Source: Rostrohypoxylon terebratum (lineage: Eukaryota > Ascomycota > Sordariomycetes > Xylariales > Hypoxylaceae). Taken from it: a stretch of 64,000 nt of DNA. The position numbers were made by a program, and so were the translations under genes. Positions 34,656 through 46,545 of the stretch are shown here, in pieces. The stretch covers positions 186,001 through 250,000 of the forward strand of contig MU385891.1 of NCBI GenBank assembly GCA_022497145.1, given 5' to 3'. Below the pieces are notes generated by a model. The model was not told the DNA's origin. It did not search any database and saw only the letters and a list, made by a program, of their open reading frames with translations. How positions within the stretch are numbered: the first letter of the stretch is position 1; every line of letters begins with the position of its first letter.

Positions 34656-36673
34656 TCATGCTTGGTATATATCCGTAAGATTAGCAGACCAAGTGTCGTT
34701 CATGGACCAGCCTTCGACTTGGTAAACTTGTTGGTACGGCTCGAACCCAAAATTAGGGGTGAGGTTGGGCGTCTCGTGTAAGCTGGTGACGGCAGCCCAC
34801 GCTTCCGATTCCGAGATGCCTGGGCGCCAACTCTGGCTTATCCGTGGCGTAAGATATTCTTTCGCCACTGCCTTTACGTCTTCTGCGATCTTTCGAGAAA
34901 GAGGCCATATCTCTCCGTGTACCGTAAGAATTTGCGTAAGCCTGTTAATTCGTTCGCGGAAGATGGGCGAGTCGAGTCCGAGGAAGACGCACGCGTCTAA
35001 ATAAGCCAGAATAACTCGAAGTGTGCCAGTAGCAAACACTGCGCGTAATGTTTTGGTGGGAAATGGATGTCTGAAAAGGTCGCAGTAACCATTGGCCGCC
35101 TGAATATCGATCGGGTAGGAGTTCCAGCCGAAGCCCTTCACCATCTGTCCCTTACGATCGGGTCCTTTAGCCGGACCTAGAGGAAAGTATTCTCGAATGT
35201 TGAGGCCGCTCCTCGGTGCGGATTGTCGAAGACGAAGTCGATTACTATGCACACAATGGGCGTCAATGAATGTTCGTCACCATTTATCACACGATCTCGA
35301 ACTCACACATGCGCAATGGAGATGCCGTGGTAAAGTACTATGTCGACTACGCCATCTGGATCAACTAAATTCATCTTCCACTTCGGTACCCTTCGCAACC
35401 AGTCGCAAATTCGAGAATCCGCCCTCTCAAATATCTCCGACTTTTTGTTTTCTGGTGCCTCATGATATGGTAGAACCAGATCGGTCTGTATCTTGCAGAT
35501 TTCGATGAGATAGGCCATCGAAGAGAAGTCGGACTGCCCGAGGTTGACTTGCGTCTCGTATTGCGATTGCGAAATAGGTTGGGGTATAATCTTTATGGTA
35601 TGTTAGAAGCTGTATTAATAAAACCGCGAATACGAGAATTGGCAACTGTTTTAGACGAGGGGTCGAACTTCAGGTATTTTAGAGTCTTTTTAGAGTCGTT
35701 TCGACTCAATTAGGAAACTACTTACCCCTGATTCGTATTCCCATTCCTCACAAGGCAAGTCTACATCGGAGTCCACGTCTGTGATGGAAAGCGTAGATCC
35801 GACATCACCCAAATGTCGTACGGAATCTTGGAAAGTAAGGCACCACCATGTTCTTCGATAGCTTTCTGCGAGTACAGAATCCGAGGTTCTGTCGGCGAAG
35901 GTCTTCTGGTTCATCCCGAGCTCAATAGCTATTGTCGCGGCCCGGTTAGCCCAACCAGTATGGTGTTCGAATTTCATCTCTCCGAAAGCGGCGATGCTCA
36001 ATATGAGTAGCCCCTGCACCGACTGTACGGTGAAGGGCAACGAAGCGCATGCTGCCGAGTAGGCTACCTCTCTCAGATCTTCCGACGGTATTTGGTCCGT
36101 GTATAACGACCCGCAGAAATTGATCACTGAAAGGAGGAAATGATAGGAGTCGGGATCTGCTTCAACATGATTATAGAAAAATCTCTTAGGTGGAAGACAA
36201 GGGTGACCTGGATGGAAGTAATTGTAGAACAGATCTACCAATAACTCCTTTTCGTTCTTAGAAGAGCTCGCCGTAGAAGGAGCAGAGTTGACGGACCATC
36301 CACTCGGCAAGTCGTGAAGTGAAAGAGACTGTACCGATGGAGAGCCGGAAGAGAAATTGGTGGGCAAAAAGGATCCGGTGGAGGTTGTTGGTGGTTTGTC
36401 TGAGATCATGCTCCTCTTTTTAGGATCGCGGATGCCTCGTCTTGATTTGGCGTAGAAACATGGCTTGTCTTCTTGTTGACACCGGTTACACGCAGGTAGA
36501 GTGGCGTCACACTTGACGTGCTTGCTACGACATTGGACGCAGGCCAGCGACACTCGTATCTTTGCTTTTGAGCGATTGGCGGCTTTTGGCTCCGAGCCCT
36601 CGGGCGAAGATGCGGCGGAACCTTGGCGGCTGAGGCTGCCTGCCGTATGCTCACTGTCTCGACTCATGCCCAT
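34656..36673 (-). CDS. Zn(II)2Cys6 transcription factor with fungal-specific middle domain
   Basis: Nuclear DNA-binding regulator, target unknown. Three exons on minus: 36673-35726, 35590-35307 and 35244-34656; introns of 135 and 62 nt; 606 aa. The zinc cluster has the perfect spacing C45-x2-C48-x6-C55-x6-C62-x2-C65-x6-C72 (CVQCRSKHVKC..CNRCQQEDKPC), followed by a basic linker (KSRRGIRDPKKR). A Ser-rich spacer (~95-145) leads to the fungal transcription-factor domain: LFYNYFHPGHPCLPPKRFF, VQGLLILSIAAFGE, GWANRAATIAIELGMNQ and RRTWWCLTFQDSVRH. The start ATG is the first of two close in-frame ATGs. Exon joins were set so that the block VLYHGISIAHVNRLRLRQSAP stays in frame. No neighbouring biosynthetic cluster suggests a target. 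Confidence 0.88.
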
Positions 36674-38154
36674 CACCTATGTCGTCGAATACAAATCGGG
36701 ATATGTTTCCAGAGTTGACTTGACACCACGATCGCCCGTATGTTTTCTGCCGTTGTGTGTAGGTTAGTTGAATGCACCGAACTCCCGTTCGTGCCCGTCG
36801 AGAGGGAGATGTCTTATACACCATAAGTGCGGTAGACGAGACTGTAGGGCTGATGAGCGACTTCTCATATATGAGCTCAGATGCTTCACATTTAGTTCTG
36901 ACAAATGTTCATCGCAAAAGCACCGGGACAGGGTTCCAGGGGTGTTAAATGGGCCCCTCAGGTCTCTAAGCACCATGTAGTGTACAAGGGTACGACGTGT
37001 CTACCAGGACCCGACGACAAGGCCCATGGGCCCCCCCTTGGACTTGGTGTCAGCGGTGGATGTATCTGAGCCGTCAGCCCTAGTGGGTCCCAAAGCGCGG
37101 GATGGAGGGAAAAACAATATTGATATGTCCGATAACGTTGAGGTGCTGTGCCTCCACTAGACCTCCGCGTCCAGTCACCTCCCAGGTAGGCCATCCCTAG
37201 TGCGAAATGGGGGGCGGTCTGCATGTACCCAACCCGTCGCGTTGTTACAATGCATAGCCATGATCGACTCTTCAACAATGGACTGGTAGCATCTCATTTA
37301 GAATTAAACATCACTATAAACCTCAAAACTGCGTTGAATTGACCACGGTTCGTTACATAGTGGCTTCCGATGGTCTTATTTTCCAACTGTTCCAGTGTCG
37401 AGAAGCTATTCATCAAAATGGGAAATGATATACTTTGTTTGATGCCAAAGAGGAGAGATTTGCAACTGTTTCATCGCTCAATCCAATTCCATCACATATC
37501 ATAGAATTTCGATTGCGACTTGAGCCTCCGACATCTAGATCAAGTATGCACCCTAGAATCATCCAATTATAGAAACGGACAAGGCTAGGAGGTACCTAAC
37601 CCGCGGTTTCAACTTCGGGAGTTGAGGTTATATGCATCAGATCTAGTTCTATACGATTCCGGCATGGAGAGATCCGTCACCTTGGGATCGTACGGAGTAC
37701 TCTATATTTCCTTCCATAATGTACTTAGAAAATGATATATCACTAATCGTAAAGAAGTAAGCGGACTTCGGTCCTACTAGATGACTCCCTACACATATAC
37801 TTTGGTACTTTGTCTCTTTTTTCCCCCTAAGTTACACTGCATAACGATGATGATTATGCTTGTAGATTTTTCGATTTTCATGTCATGATGGCTTCAAGTT
37901 TTAGTGATTAGGCGGTGGAGCTTATGACTCGTGAGGGCTCTAAGTGGTAAAGGCACTAAGCCACATTTGATAAGACGGATTTGATTACAGCATATACTAG
38001 CATTAATTGTTGGACGTACGACTGCAAGCAGCACTTAACTGTTAGGTTGCAAGATAATATGCTGATATGGTGATATTGCCTCTCCGATATTCCAATTTTT
38101 TGTCTCCTTCGGACGCCATCTGCACGCACCTTTGACGCTATGGACTTTCGAACG

Positions 38155-38220
38155 TCTCCACGTCTCCATGCCTCCATGTCCATGTCCATGCCTCCAAGTC
38201 CAAGTCCATGCCTCCAATGT
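38155..38220. repeat. Minisatellite, TCCATGCC / TCCAAG units
   Basis: Repeated CATGCCTCCA, TGTCCATGTC and AAGTCCAAGTC units in a 65-base tract. It explains the Met/Glu/Trp-rich frames on the minus strand, which I do not treat as genes. Confidence 0.8.
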
Positions 38221-38813
38221 CCATACTTAGGTCCTACATAGTAGTAAGTGCCACTACCAGCCACAATTGGAAACAATAGTATCAGTGCGTTTTTGATGCG
38301 CTGTAAGTTGTGTTGTTGTAGTGGCAGAGTGGTAACGATACTAAAAAATTGTGTAATTACAGTAATTGGACTCCGTGCGAATTCGGCGAAGTCGGCGAGC
38401 TCGCGTAGTATTATTTCCTATTTCCTCCTAATTTACCCCTATATTGGGCGCATAAACACAGTGCATACTTTGTGCATGATTATATAAGTCGAGTATAATA
38501 TTAAAAACTCGTACAGCTATGTAGTACCGAGGCTGTGTGAAAAGCTAGCTGAGTGGAATAAATTGGACAAGGGCCAATCAGATGATCACATATCGTTAAC
38601 CTCGGTGTTTCCCGAACGTTTCCCGAACGTTGTTTGGCACTAACGAACCTACACTACTGCGAAACCAACTACCCACAACGTCACTGTTCCCTTGAGGCTT
38701 GTGTTCCCCAGATCAGTGCATCTACCTAGTAGTACCTACCCTAACCTTACCAGTCTACCTGGTAGTAATTGCAGCAATTGCATCTGATTACGTCCAAGCT
38801 TTCAGTTTTGGTC

Positions 38814-38856
38814 CATAATTTGTCCATAATTTATCCATAATTGTCCATAATTGTCC
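38814..38856. repeat. Short tandem repeat, TGTCCATAAT units
   Basis: Four to five copies of [TT]GTCCATAATT, upstream of PEX2, about 210 bases from the ATG. Confidence 0.85.
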
Positions 38857-39064
38857 TTACTTAACCATTTTAAGTCAATTTTTAGTCAAGCTTCCGCCAT
38901 TTCTAAGCCTCGTTAAACGTTACACATCTAGACCCAGGTCAACGAAACTCAACCATCGACAACGATCAAGCTACGCACAGCTACGCGAGCTACGGAGGAG
39001 CTATGCTAACGATTGACGATACTACCGAAACGAAGCTTCACCGTCGGACAATGCGGCCGCTCAA

Positions 39065-40498
39065 ATGAGCTCAACAAACACAAACTTCGCCCAAGCCCAG
39101 CAGCGGTTAGCTGCGCGTCGATTGGCACGTGAACGAGATACACAAGCTCAGATTGCTTCAACCCGACAAGCATCGCGAGCCTGGTCAGAGGTAACGCGTC
39201 TGCCATATCCCCTGAATCGATTCGGAACCACGTCCCTATCGGCATGGGAAGTTATTTCCTCACGCGAGGGTACTAGGCCAGCCTTTCGAGTTGGTCAAGT
39301 CGATGCCGAGTTACTAGATGAAGACCTTGTAGGTCAATTGAAGGACCAGGTCGGCGAAGCATTCAAATACTTTGGGGACAATATCAAGGATGACTGGTCG
39401 GCCGAGATACTGCTCGTACTCCGTACCATTCTCTTTAAACTTACGGTATGGGATCATGACGCGACATATGGCGCTGCCTTGCAGAACCTCAAGTATACCG
39501 ATGCAAGACGTGACGGACCCATCCTGACACCCCCCACGAAGTGGCAAAAGAGCCTCTACGGTCTTATAACCGTGGGGGGTAAATATGGTTGGTCCAAATG
39601 GGAGAATTGGCTCCTTGATCGGGATAATGGATACGATCAACCTTCTCCAACCATCCAACGACTTTCCAAACTCACATCAAAGATCACTACTCTACACTCT
39701 GTTGCAGCATTTGCTTCATTCCTTGCCTTTTTATTACATGGAAGGTATCGGACTATATTGGATAGAGTCTTGCGAATGCGCCTCGCTCCGCCGACCAGTC
39801 AGGTCACTCGCGAGGTCTCGTTTGAATACCTCAACCGACAGCTAGTGTGGCACGCGTTTACCGAATTCTTACTCTTTGTGTTGCCCTTGGTAGGTATCAA
39901 CAGATGGCGTAGATGGCTCAGTCGTACTTGGAGAAAGACTAAAGAGATCATCAACGTTAGCACCGAAGGCGGTGACAACGAGAAACAAGGCGACTATGCA
40001 TTCCTACCAGAGCGTACGTGTGCTATATGCTACCAGGACCAAAATTCGGCCGTATCAGAAAATGAAGTTCTAGCTGCCGCAGCCTCGAGCGGAGTGGTAG
40101 GGTCGGCACAGACAGACATCACAAACCCATACGAGACCATCCCATGCGGGTGCATATATTGCTTCGTATGTCTTGCAACTAGGTTGGAGCGTGAAGAAGG
40201 GGAGGGGTGGACCTGCCTTCGGTGTGGTGAATTAGTGAAGGAATGTAAACCTTGGAATGGCGACGTCCTAGAAAAGCAAATTAAGTCGCCAGCACCGACT
40301 ACGAAGCACGTTGGGTTTATCGACGATCAAAAGCCACCTGTTGATGTCATGCAGGACCGGGAGGAGGAGGAAGATACCCTTCGACAGTCTGAGAATACTA
40401 CTCCAGACGAGCATCCGGCGGCTGAGCCTTTAGGAGACAGCGACTCGGAGGGGTACGAGGAAGAGGAAGCTGAAATTAACGGTGACTTTGATGATTGA
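39065..40498 (+). CDS. PEX2: Peroxin-2, peroxisomal RING ubiquitin ligase subunit
   Basis: RING-finger E3 of the peroxisomal membrane that, with PEX10 and PEX12, ubiquitinates the import receptor PEX5 for recycling. Intronless, 477 aa. The PEX2/PEX12 N-terminal domain spans ~40-290 with family blocks WDHDATYGAALQNLKYTDAR, KWQKSLYGLITVGGKYGWSKWE and hydrophobic helices near 210-225 and 262-280. The RING has C319-AIC322, then a 38-residue insert, C361-G-C363, C366, C369, C384 and C387. Position 363 is Cys where human PEX2 has His, so the finger is all-Cys. The PCGCIYCFVCL form is, as I recall it, common in filamentous fungi. The C-terminal ~70 residues form an acidic tail (EEEEDT, SEGYEEEEAE). 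Loss of PEX2 blocks karyogamy in Podospora, so a sexual-cycle role is possible here. Confidence 0.95.
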   Translation: MSSTNTNFAQAQQRLAARRLARERDTQAQIASTRQASRAWSEVTRLPYPLNRFGTTSLSAWEVISSREGTRPAFRVGQVDAELLDEDLVGQLKDQVGEAFKYFGDNIKDDWSAEILLVLRTILFKLTVWDHDATYGAALQNLKYTDARRDGPILTPPTKWQKSLYGLITVGGKYGWSKWENWLLDRDNGYDQPSPTIQRLSKLTSKITTLHSVAAFASFLAFLLHGRYRTILDRVLRMRLAPPTSQVTREVSFEYLNRQLVWHAFTEFLLFVLPLVGINRWRRWLSRTWRKTKEIINVSTEGGDNEKQGDYAFLPERTCAICYQDQNSAVSENEVLAAAASSGVVGSAQTDITNPYETIPCGCIYCFVCLATRLEREEGEGWTCLRCGELVKECKPWNGDVLEKQIKSPAPTTKHVGFIDDQKPPVDVMQDREEEEDTLRQSENTTPDEHPAAEPLGDSDSEGYEEEEAEINGDFDD

Positions 40499-42994
40499 TT
40501 ATCATCTCGTCATCTACACCTGGCATCGCAAGGCCACCGCAACCCTGCCAGAAATTGATTAAGACAAGGCTCGGGGTCCCCAGTTGCAACAGATTATTAG
40601 AGGGTCGCCTATGTCGCCTATACTCATACCGTTGATGGTGTACTGCAGCTATTGAGCCACAACGCAACCTCGCGCATTGCGATCAACCTTGTCGTGTCAG
40701 AAAAGGGCAACCTGTTGGCGTCTAGAACCGAACTTGCCGACCGCCAATGTTAACCCACATCTCCCCATCTCACTTAGCTGAAGGTCTATCCGGACGCGCC
40801 CTCAATCTCCCAGAGCCAGTCGAAGGAACAAGCGGTTCCGTACTCCCTTTATTCCGACACGTGTGTGGCTGCTTGTCGTGGTGTCTGACCTTGTAAGTCG
40901 GTGGTGAGATAGCCTATTGCCCAACCCCGGTTTCAGGGGTGGCGGTTGAGAGCACCAGTAAGGCTGCAGGATAAGCCGGGAGGTATAATTCGAAATAACT
41001 ATGCAGTATGCAGTTCAGCTCGTCAAGCCCTCCCGTCCAGTGCATAAGTTCCATCCATTACCACCTTTAGCGCGCGACGACTGTTATATCCTCGACGGCT
41101 GCCAAGACTCTCCTCTATAGCCCTACGCCTCCCATCCCATCTCCAAGGTTCAACAAATCGGTGTTATTTTTATCACGTTTACAAGAAAAAAAAAAGCTTT
41201 CTCACTTCGACCTCCCAAGTAGGTCTCCCGCAGGATGCTTAGACGTGTAGTATCTAGTCGCAATGCGTTACCTTGTCGTCTAGTCGAGTTAAGTCGGTTA
41301 ATATCGAAGTTGGAATTGGTCCTCGTCATAGTTAATAATCTTAATAGCCAACCGTCGTTCAGGAACCCTGCTGCCTCCATTGCCAAACTGCGTGTATCTA
41401 GGTGTCACAAACATTCGCTTCCTGTGAATCAATCCGTAGTCGATAATTACGAAATCTGTCCCGTAGGCAGGCCTTGAGGCCTCTCGGTCGTTACACACAA
41501 TGGCACCCGGGGTATATCTCCTACGCTTGACCATGTAGCTAGCATTACAACCTCAGGATGACGGCTCCGGAGCGGAGGTTTCATTTCTCAAACTTCTCCG
41601 CCAGCTGACGTACGTCAGCACGGCAACGCTCGCAAAACCATTCTAATATTATGGAGCTAGGAAATCGAGTATGCTATTACATACATCAATACCACGACGC
41701 AAGTAATTGAGTCAGCCACAAGAGGAGCGGACATCGACATCCACGATTGCTCGCTTACCCGCCGGCCTCTTCCTGGAAAAGAGTTGGATGATCACCAACC
41801 AAGACTCTCTTTTTCTGGTCTCAGTAGTATGGTTCGATAAGCGAGCATGATCCTTTCTTTCGCGTCTGTTTCCTACCTGGGTAGGTACCCGGTTCGTACT
41901 ATTACCATCATGGCATCACCTAGGTCCCAAATATTGAAATCCCTGCGGATTTTCTTGTGTAACACGAAGCGCAAGATAGTACCTCGAAAAATACATGACG
42001 AATGAGCATATAGGACTATAGAAAGTACTTCTCGAAAAACTATATTCACGAGAACGGACTACATGTATCATACAGCTGTATATCATATAGTATTATTTAT
42101 ATCATTGAGTACATAGTAAAATTAGACTTCAACTCGAGGAACTTTCGGGGTTCCCGTCTGGAGCATCGGGGCATCGGGTATGAACCGAATATTACATAGT
42201 ATGAGTCCCCCAGACTCCAGAGAAATTGCGAAGTTCGATTTGCTCCTTCGTACCTACTAGGTAAGATTCCTGGTATGTTTCATTGCAGCCACCGAGAACC
42301 GAGAACCGAGAACTGCTTATTAAGGGTCGAAAGTTTGAGGCCTCAGTTCTCACTTCGTGCTCTAACTTTAGGGCTGTCTAACTTTAGTTCGAGCTTCTTA
42401 CACGTGTGATATCGTGATATCAATCTTGATATTCCTCGATTTCGACTCCCGTGTTTTCCACCTAATTCGAATATGATGTCTTACGTGAACGCCCAGAAAC
42501 CGGGATAGGGACGATAGCGAGGCGAGACCCCGGAATCGAGAGGCATCTGTTTGCGATTCAGCTCCAAGATTTTAGTGAATTCGATACCTCCAATTTAGCA
42601 CTGCCTGATATTACTATAAACCTATAAACTGACTCCTAACTAACCAGATTACCTATAGCTAGACCACGTGCTGGAAATTGGAAAGACAAGCATCGCAGGT
42701 AGGCACGGAAACCTGGAACCAACTAAAATGAATATAGATCAAATCCAAAATGGTATTGGACGAGAAACGATGCAATTCTCAAAATCGGATGAAATAAAAA
42801 CCCGTTCAAGATAAAAAAATGTAGCAGTAGCCCCACAGTAGCTTTTAAGCGCAGAACCAAGGGTGAAAGGGCTTTCAGTTAGGCCGTCGGTCATTGCGGC
42901 TAGGGGACGTGCTAACCAGGCTGCCAGGTACTAACGACCCACCCCATCGCTGGAAGTGGCAGCACTTTACACTACTGACTAGTCGAGGTCACTA
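40499..42994. other. Intergenic region downstream of PEX2
   Basis: About 2.5 kb without a supportable gene. Overlapping minus-strand frames at 41150-41534 are 78 codons each and have no recognised motif. Motifs TACCTGGGTAGGTACC at 41873-41888 and ACCTACTAGGTA at 42251-42262 occur. The third TAGGGCTGTCT copy is at 42370-42380, flanked by two direct TCTAACTTTAG copies. Confidence 0.5.
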
Positions 42995-43294
42995 CACTCT
43001 ACCCCCTGAAATAATGTTAGTAAAAGCTTAATCTGATATAGATTTTTGCTAGGGTTTTTAAGTATCGAACAAGGCTTTAAGGCATATTATCAAAACATAC
43101 GTATTTTTTACAATTTTTACAATTGTAATAACCTACTAATTTAGAAAAGATAATATATATAAAAAAACCATACTTTTTAAGGATGAGTTTTCGTGATTTT
43201 ATTTTAGATTGAAACTAGTATAGTACTTTTGTGTTGGGTTGACGATGGGGTCATTTTCAAAAATCTAACTAACATTATTTCAGGGGGTAAAGTG
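42995..43294. mobile_element. MITE with ~27-bp terminal inverted repeats and TA target duplication
   Basis: A 300-bp AT-rich element. The left end reads CACTCTACCCCCTGAAATAA and the right end, reverse-complemented, CACTTTACCCCCTGAAATAA. The match continues through TGTTAGT: 26 of 27 bases agree. Both ends are flanked by TA (42993-42994 and 43295-43296), the target-site duplication of Tc1/mariner (pogo/Fot1-type) elements. A subterminal TAGATTTTTG also occurs in opposite orientations near both ends. There is no coding capacity, so it depends on a transposase elsewhere. The near-identical ends suggest recent movement. Confidence 0.85.
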
Positions 43295-43296
43295 TA

Positions 43297-44427
43297 CAAT
43301 TTACCGTCCACTAGCGGCTACCAGTTCGGTGCCAGGGCGCATGGGGCTTGTTTGTACAGAAGTACCCCGACGTAGCGTCATCGTCACGCGCTGGTGTCTT
43401 CTTGCAGCGACAATCCACATGCACCGCAGCGCATGGGCAGTGCTCTTCCCCTCCTCGGTTCCGGACCTACCACCACACAGGCAGCTCCCTATAGTTACCT
43501 CCAGGGCTAGCTATTAACGAACGAACGGTACCTTGCGTTTGAAGCACTACATAGGTACATCGCAGTCGTGCGACGACCTACACTACACTACACTACACTA
43601 CACTACACTACACTACACGTGCGCCAGTCCCGTTGGGGAGCCGGTAGCCCTAGACATATACCTACGCACCTGGTAGTCAGGGTAACGTCCCCAATCGCAG
43701 CCCGCGTAGGGTAACCCAACCGGCATCGCAGCGCAGCGGGACGCATAACCCCAGGCCTGCAGCGCCGCGTGATCACGAGCTAGGCGAGACCTCACCACTA
43801 TCTCCGTGCCCGTGCCTCGCGACTCTATCCCACCTCCTCCGGTTCCCCTCCCCACGATCCTTCGGCCGGCTTATCGGGCGTCCGCCGTTCGTCGCAAACC
43901 TCGCCTTACCCTCAGATCCCCTCCGCGAAAATCCAGCTACGGAAGAAAAGGAAAAGAAGGAAGAAGGAAGAGAAAGTGCAAACAAGACAACCAGCACAAA
44001 GAGTCGCCAATCTCACCAACACCACTTCCCCCACCTTAGTCCTCTATCGCCAGACCAACAATCTCGCGATAAGGACCCCCGATACGCATCCCCCCCCTCG
44101 TCATGTGTGCCGCCTCGTCCCGCAGCCAAGAGCACCCGCGCTTCCGCATCCCTCGCCACGAATAGTTCCCCAATATCCGACGAGCAAGGAGGGAAATAAA
44201 AGAAACAAGGCGTAAGAAGCGTGCAAAAAGTAAGAGGAGGAACCAATCCCCACGACCTCAACGCTCCCCCCCAATTCCAGCATACGACATAATCGAAATA
44301 ACCGAAGCGGGAGCAGAGTCAGACCTACCTACTCTATTCCCGTGATGAAGTGCCTAGGCGCACACTAGAAGAGACCTTAGATAATCACCATAAGCAAACA
44401 ACCGGAGGCCGCCCGCCCCCAAGCAAG
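43297..44427. other. Upstream region of the multi-pass membrane protein gene
   Basis: About 1.1 kb, GC-richer towards the gene. A purine-rich run (GAAAAGGAAAAGAAGGAAGAAGG, ~43946-43975) and several overlapping short frames in 43806-44283 are present; none has recognisable motifs. It likely contains the promoter and a long 5' leader. Confidence 0.45.
43578..43617. repeat. (ACACT)n pentanucleotide microsatellite
   Basis: Eight consecutive perfect ACACT units. A clean simple repeat in intergenic DNA. Confidence 0.95.
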
Positions 44428-46545
44428 ATGCCGGACTTCTTCCCCTTCATCCCAGGCACCGAGACCGGCCGCGCCGCCCGCCAACACGCGAGCGACGCCT
44501 CGCCCCTCCTCGGCCGCTTCCGCGCCGTACCCCCCGCCTCCCGCACCGCCGCCCGCCAGCTCGGCCTGCTATCCGCCAGCGCCGGCCGCGGCAGCGTCCA
44601 CGTCGGGTACGGCGCGCTTCTCGTCGCGGGTGTAGATTCCGGTTCAGACGACGGCGATAACGATTTTGACGACGACGATGATGATGATGATGATGGTATG
44701 GGTAATGATAACGGAAGTGGCGGGAGGGGGTGTGGAAAGGTGATGAGGAAGGTCCTACGGACCTGGCGTCGGTTCGCGAGGTCCTCGCGGAGAAACGTGA
44801 GGGACTTGTGGGTTGCGCCGCGGCAGACGGCCGTCAAGCGCGTGGTGGAGAGTTGGTGGAGGCGCTGGGGAGTTTTGGTCTTCCTTCCCGCTGCTCTAGT
44901 AAGTCGTGATCTAAGTTATGATGGATCTCAAATACTTTCTTCCAAGAGGACACAGTTTTGGAAAGGCACCTTGCGTATATTGCGGTATGATTATTAATCA
45001 TGGAAGCTGACGAATGTATACAATCTATCTAGGCAGTAGCATGGTGTGCGGTTCCTTTCCCGCAATATGCCCTCCCGCCCAACTCACACGAGACCAAACC
45101 CATGCCGGATACTCCGTCTTCTAGGCACAGGGCGCCCGGTCACGGCGAGGCGCGCGTGCAAGTGAATTTTTGGTTCTTCCTCTTGGTATACTACGGTTTC
45201 TATAACCTGACAGCTCTGATCTGGATTACCAAAGTCTTTAACCTCTATTCCCTCAATTGGTGGCCGTCGACTCTCGGCTTCCCCCTGACAGTTTCGCTCA
45301 TAGCGATTATCTCTCTCGCGGCGCCGATCCCCGTATATCTGATCCCAGAGGCACGCTCCATTACAGTCCACAATACGGCTTGGATCAGTTGGACGTTCGT
45401 CATTATGGCCATGCCCGTGGCTATTGCCTTCTGCATCCTGATGACGCACGAGCGCCATTTAGGTCTTAGGAATTCACTCAGCGAAACCCAGCGTATATTC
45501 ACGAGCTCGTGGTGGACCGGCAAGTCGGACACGCTTTCAGCTACCCGAGATTTCAATCGGCGTCGAGGAAGACTGGGTCGGGCTAGGACCTCTTTCGATC
45601 CAGACGCCGCCCTACAGGTCGCGGACCAGTCACGGCCAACCATGCCAGTATTTATGCAGCGGCGTCGCTGGCTACCCGCAAGCTTTGTGCGCTTTGTGTG
45701 GTTCTGCCTCGCCCTTTTCATCAGCTTGCTCGCCTACCTCATAGGAGAGGCGTACGCCGAGATCTATCTACGGACGCTACCGCATAACAGTTTCGAAACG
45801 ATCGTCTATGTCTACAGTTGGGTTGTGACGGTACATCTGTTGGACGCGCTGACGGGTTGGATTCTCGGTGCTACCGAAGGGGAGCGAGTAGGAAGCTATC
45901 CCCTGAGTTGGATCTTTAAGCTGTAAGTCTTCGTTGGGGAATTCGATAACTTACCTCAAGTCCACTGACATCACGAATAGCTACTTTATGTTAACATACC
46001 AAACTTACGTTCGCGCGCTATACGCGCGTCTTCGCTCACCCACTCAATTCATCTGGCTTCAAGGCCTCTCGTCCGGCTTCCTCATCATCCTTACTCCGGT
46101 GACCATGACGCAAACTTATCACCGTGTATTGTCGATGATAGGACTGACTACCCAGTCGTATGCCTCGTACCAGAAGATCTGCACTCGAAATGTGTTCATC
46201 CGCTTCTTAGCTGAAAATGTAAGCATGCTCACGTTCCTCGGGAGTATTCTAGTACTGCATTTTGGAGCGAACAAGGACGTATACCCGTATTTCGCCTTCG
46301 ACGACCCCGATGAGCTGTATGACTTCGAGCTAACATTCTATGCGTCCATGATCACTTGGGCCTGTGAATTGACGGCGGGAATCGTGCTCAGAGGTTTAAT
46401 TCGATGGATTTTCGGGGTCAACGCCAGTGTCGAAGGGAAAATGGACCTAGCCGTATGGCCCGAGTTGCTACCCACGAGCGTAGCTGTTATGTTGCATGTA
46501 TTGCAGAGCATGCTATTCTCAATTATCCGATTGCACTTTCGGTAA
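44428..46545 (+). CDS. Conserved multi-pass membrane protein, unknown function
   Basis: Three exons: 44428-44898, 45033-45922 and 45981-46545; introns of 134 and 58 nt; 641 aa. Residues 1-150 are hydrophilic and Arg/Ala-rich, with a run of nine Asp (encoded by GAT/GAC repeats) near residue ~80-90. Eight or nine hydrophobic segments follow, starting at GVLVFLPAALAVAWCAVPF across splice 1, then FWFFLLVYYGFYNLTALIWI, FPLTVSLIAIISLAAPIPVYL and TAWISWTFVIMAMPVAIAF. After a ~90-residue basic loop come VRFVWFCLALFISLLAYLIGEAYAEIYLRTLP, VYSWVVTVHLLDALTGWILGATEG and a C-terminal block (YQKICTRNVFIRFLAENVSMLTFLGSILVLHFGANKD). The latter looks strongly conserved, but I recognise no named family. The ATG at 44428 is the first after an in-frame stop. 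Confidence 0.8.
44655..44697 (+). repeat. GAY codon repeat encoding an Asp run
   Basis: (GAC)n(GAT)n trinucleotide repeat within exon 1 of the membrane protein. Likely length-variable; in frame. Confidence 0.85.

Larger units (their letters stand above)
36674..39064. other. Divergent intergenic region with minisatellites
   Basis: About 2.4 kb between the Zn2Cys6 gene (-) and PEX2 (+), so it carries both promoters. No gene is supported. Short frames (36768-36980, 36958-37278, 37956-38276) lack recognisable motifs. Minisatellites at 38155-38220 and 38814-38856 lie here. TAGGTA motifs cluster at 38722-38770. Confidence 0.5.

Noticed and set aside
37956..38276. 106-codon minus-strand frame with Met/Glu/Trp repeats
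   Set aside because: Explained by the TCCATG minisatellite.
41298..41534. 78-codon minus-strand frame (MVKRRRYTPG...)
   Set aside because: No domain, no splice partner, overlapping frames on both strands are open too; coding evidence is insufficient.
43578..43617. (ACACT)n tract considered as the end of a CACTA-type transposon
   Set aside because: A simple pentanucleotide repeat without a matching inverted partner or transposase.
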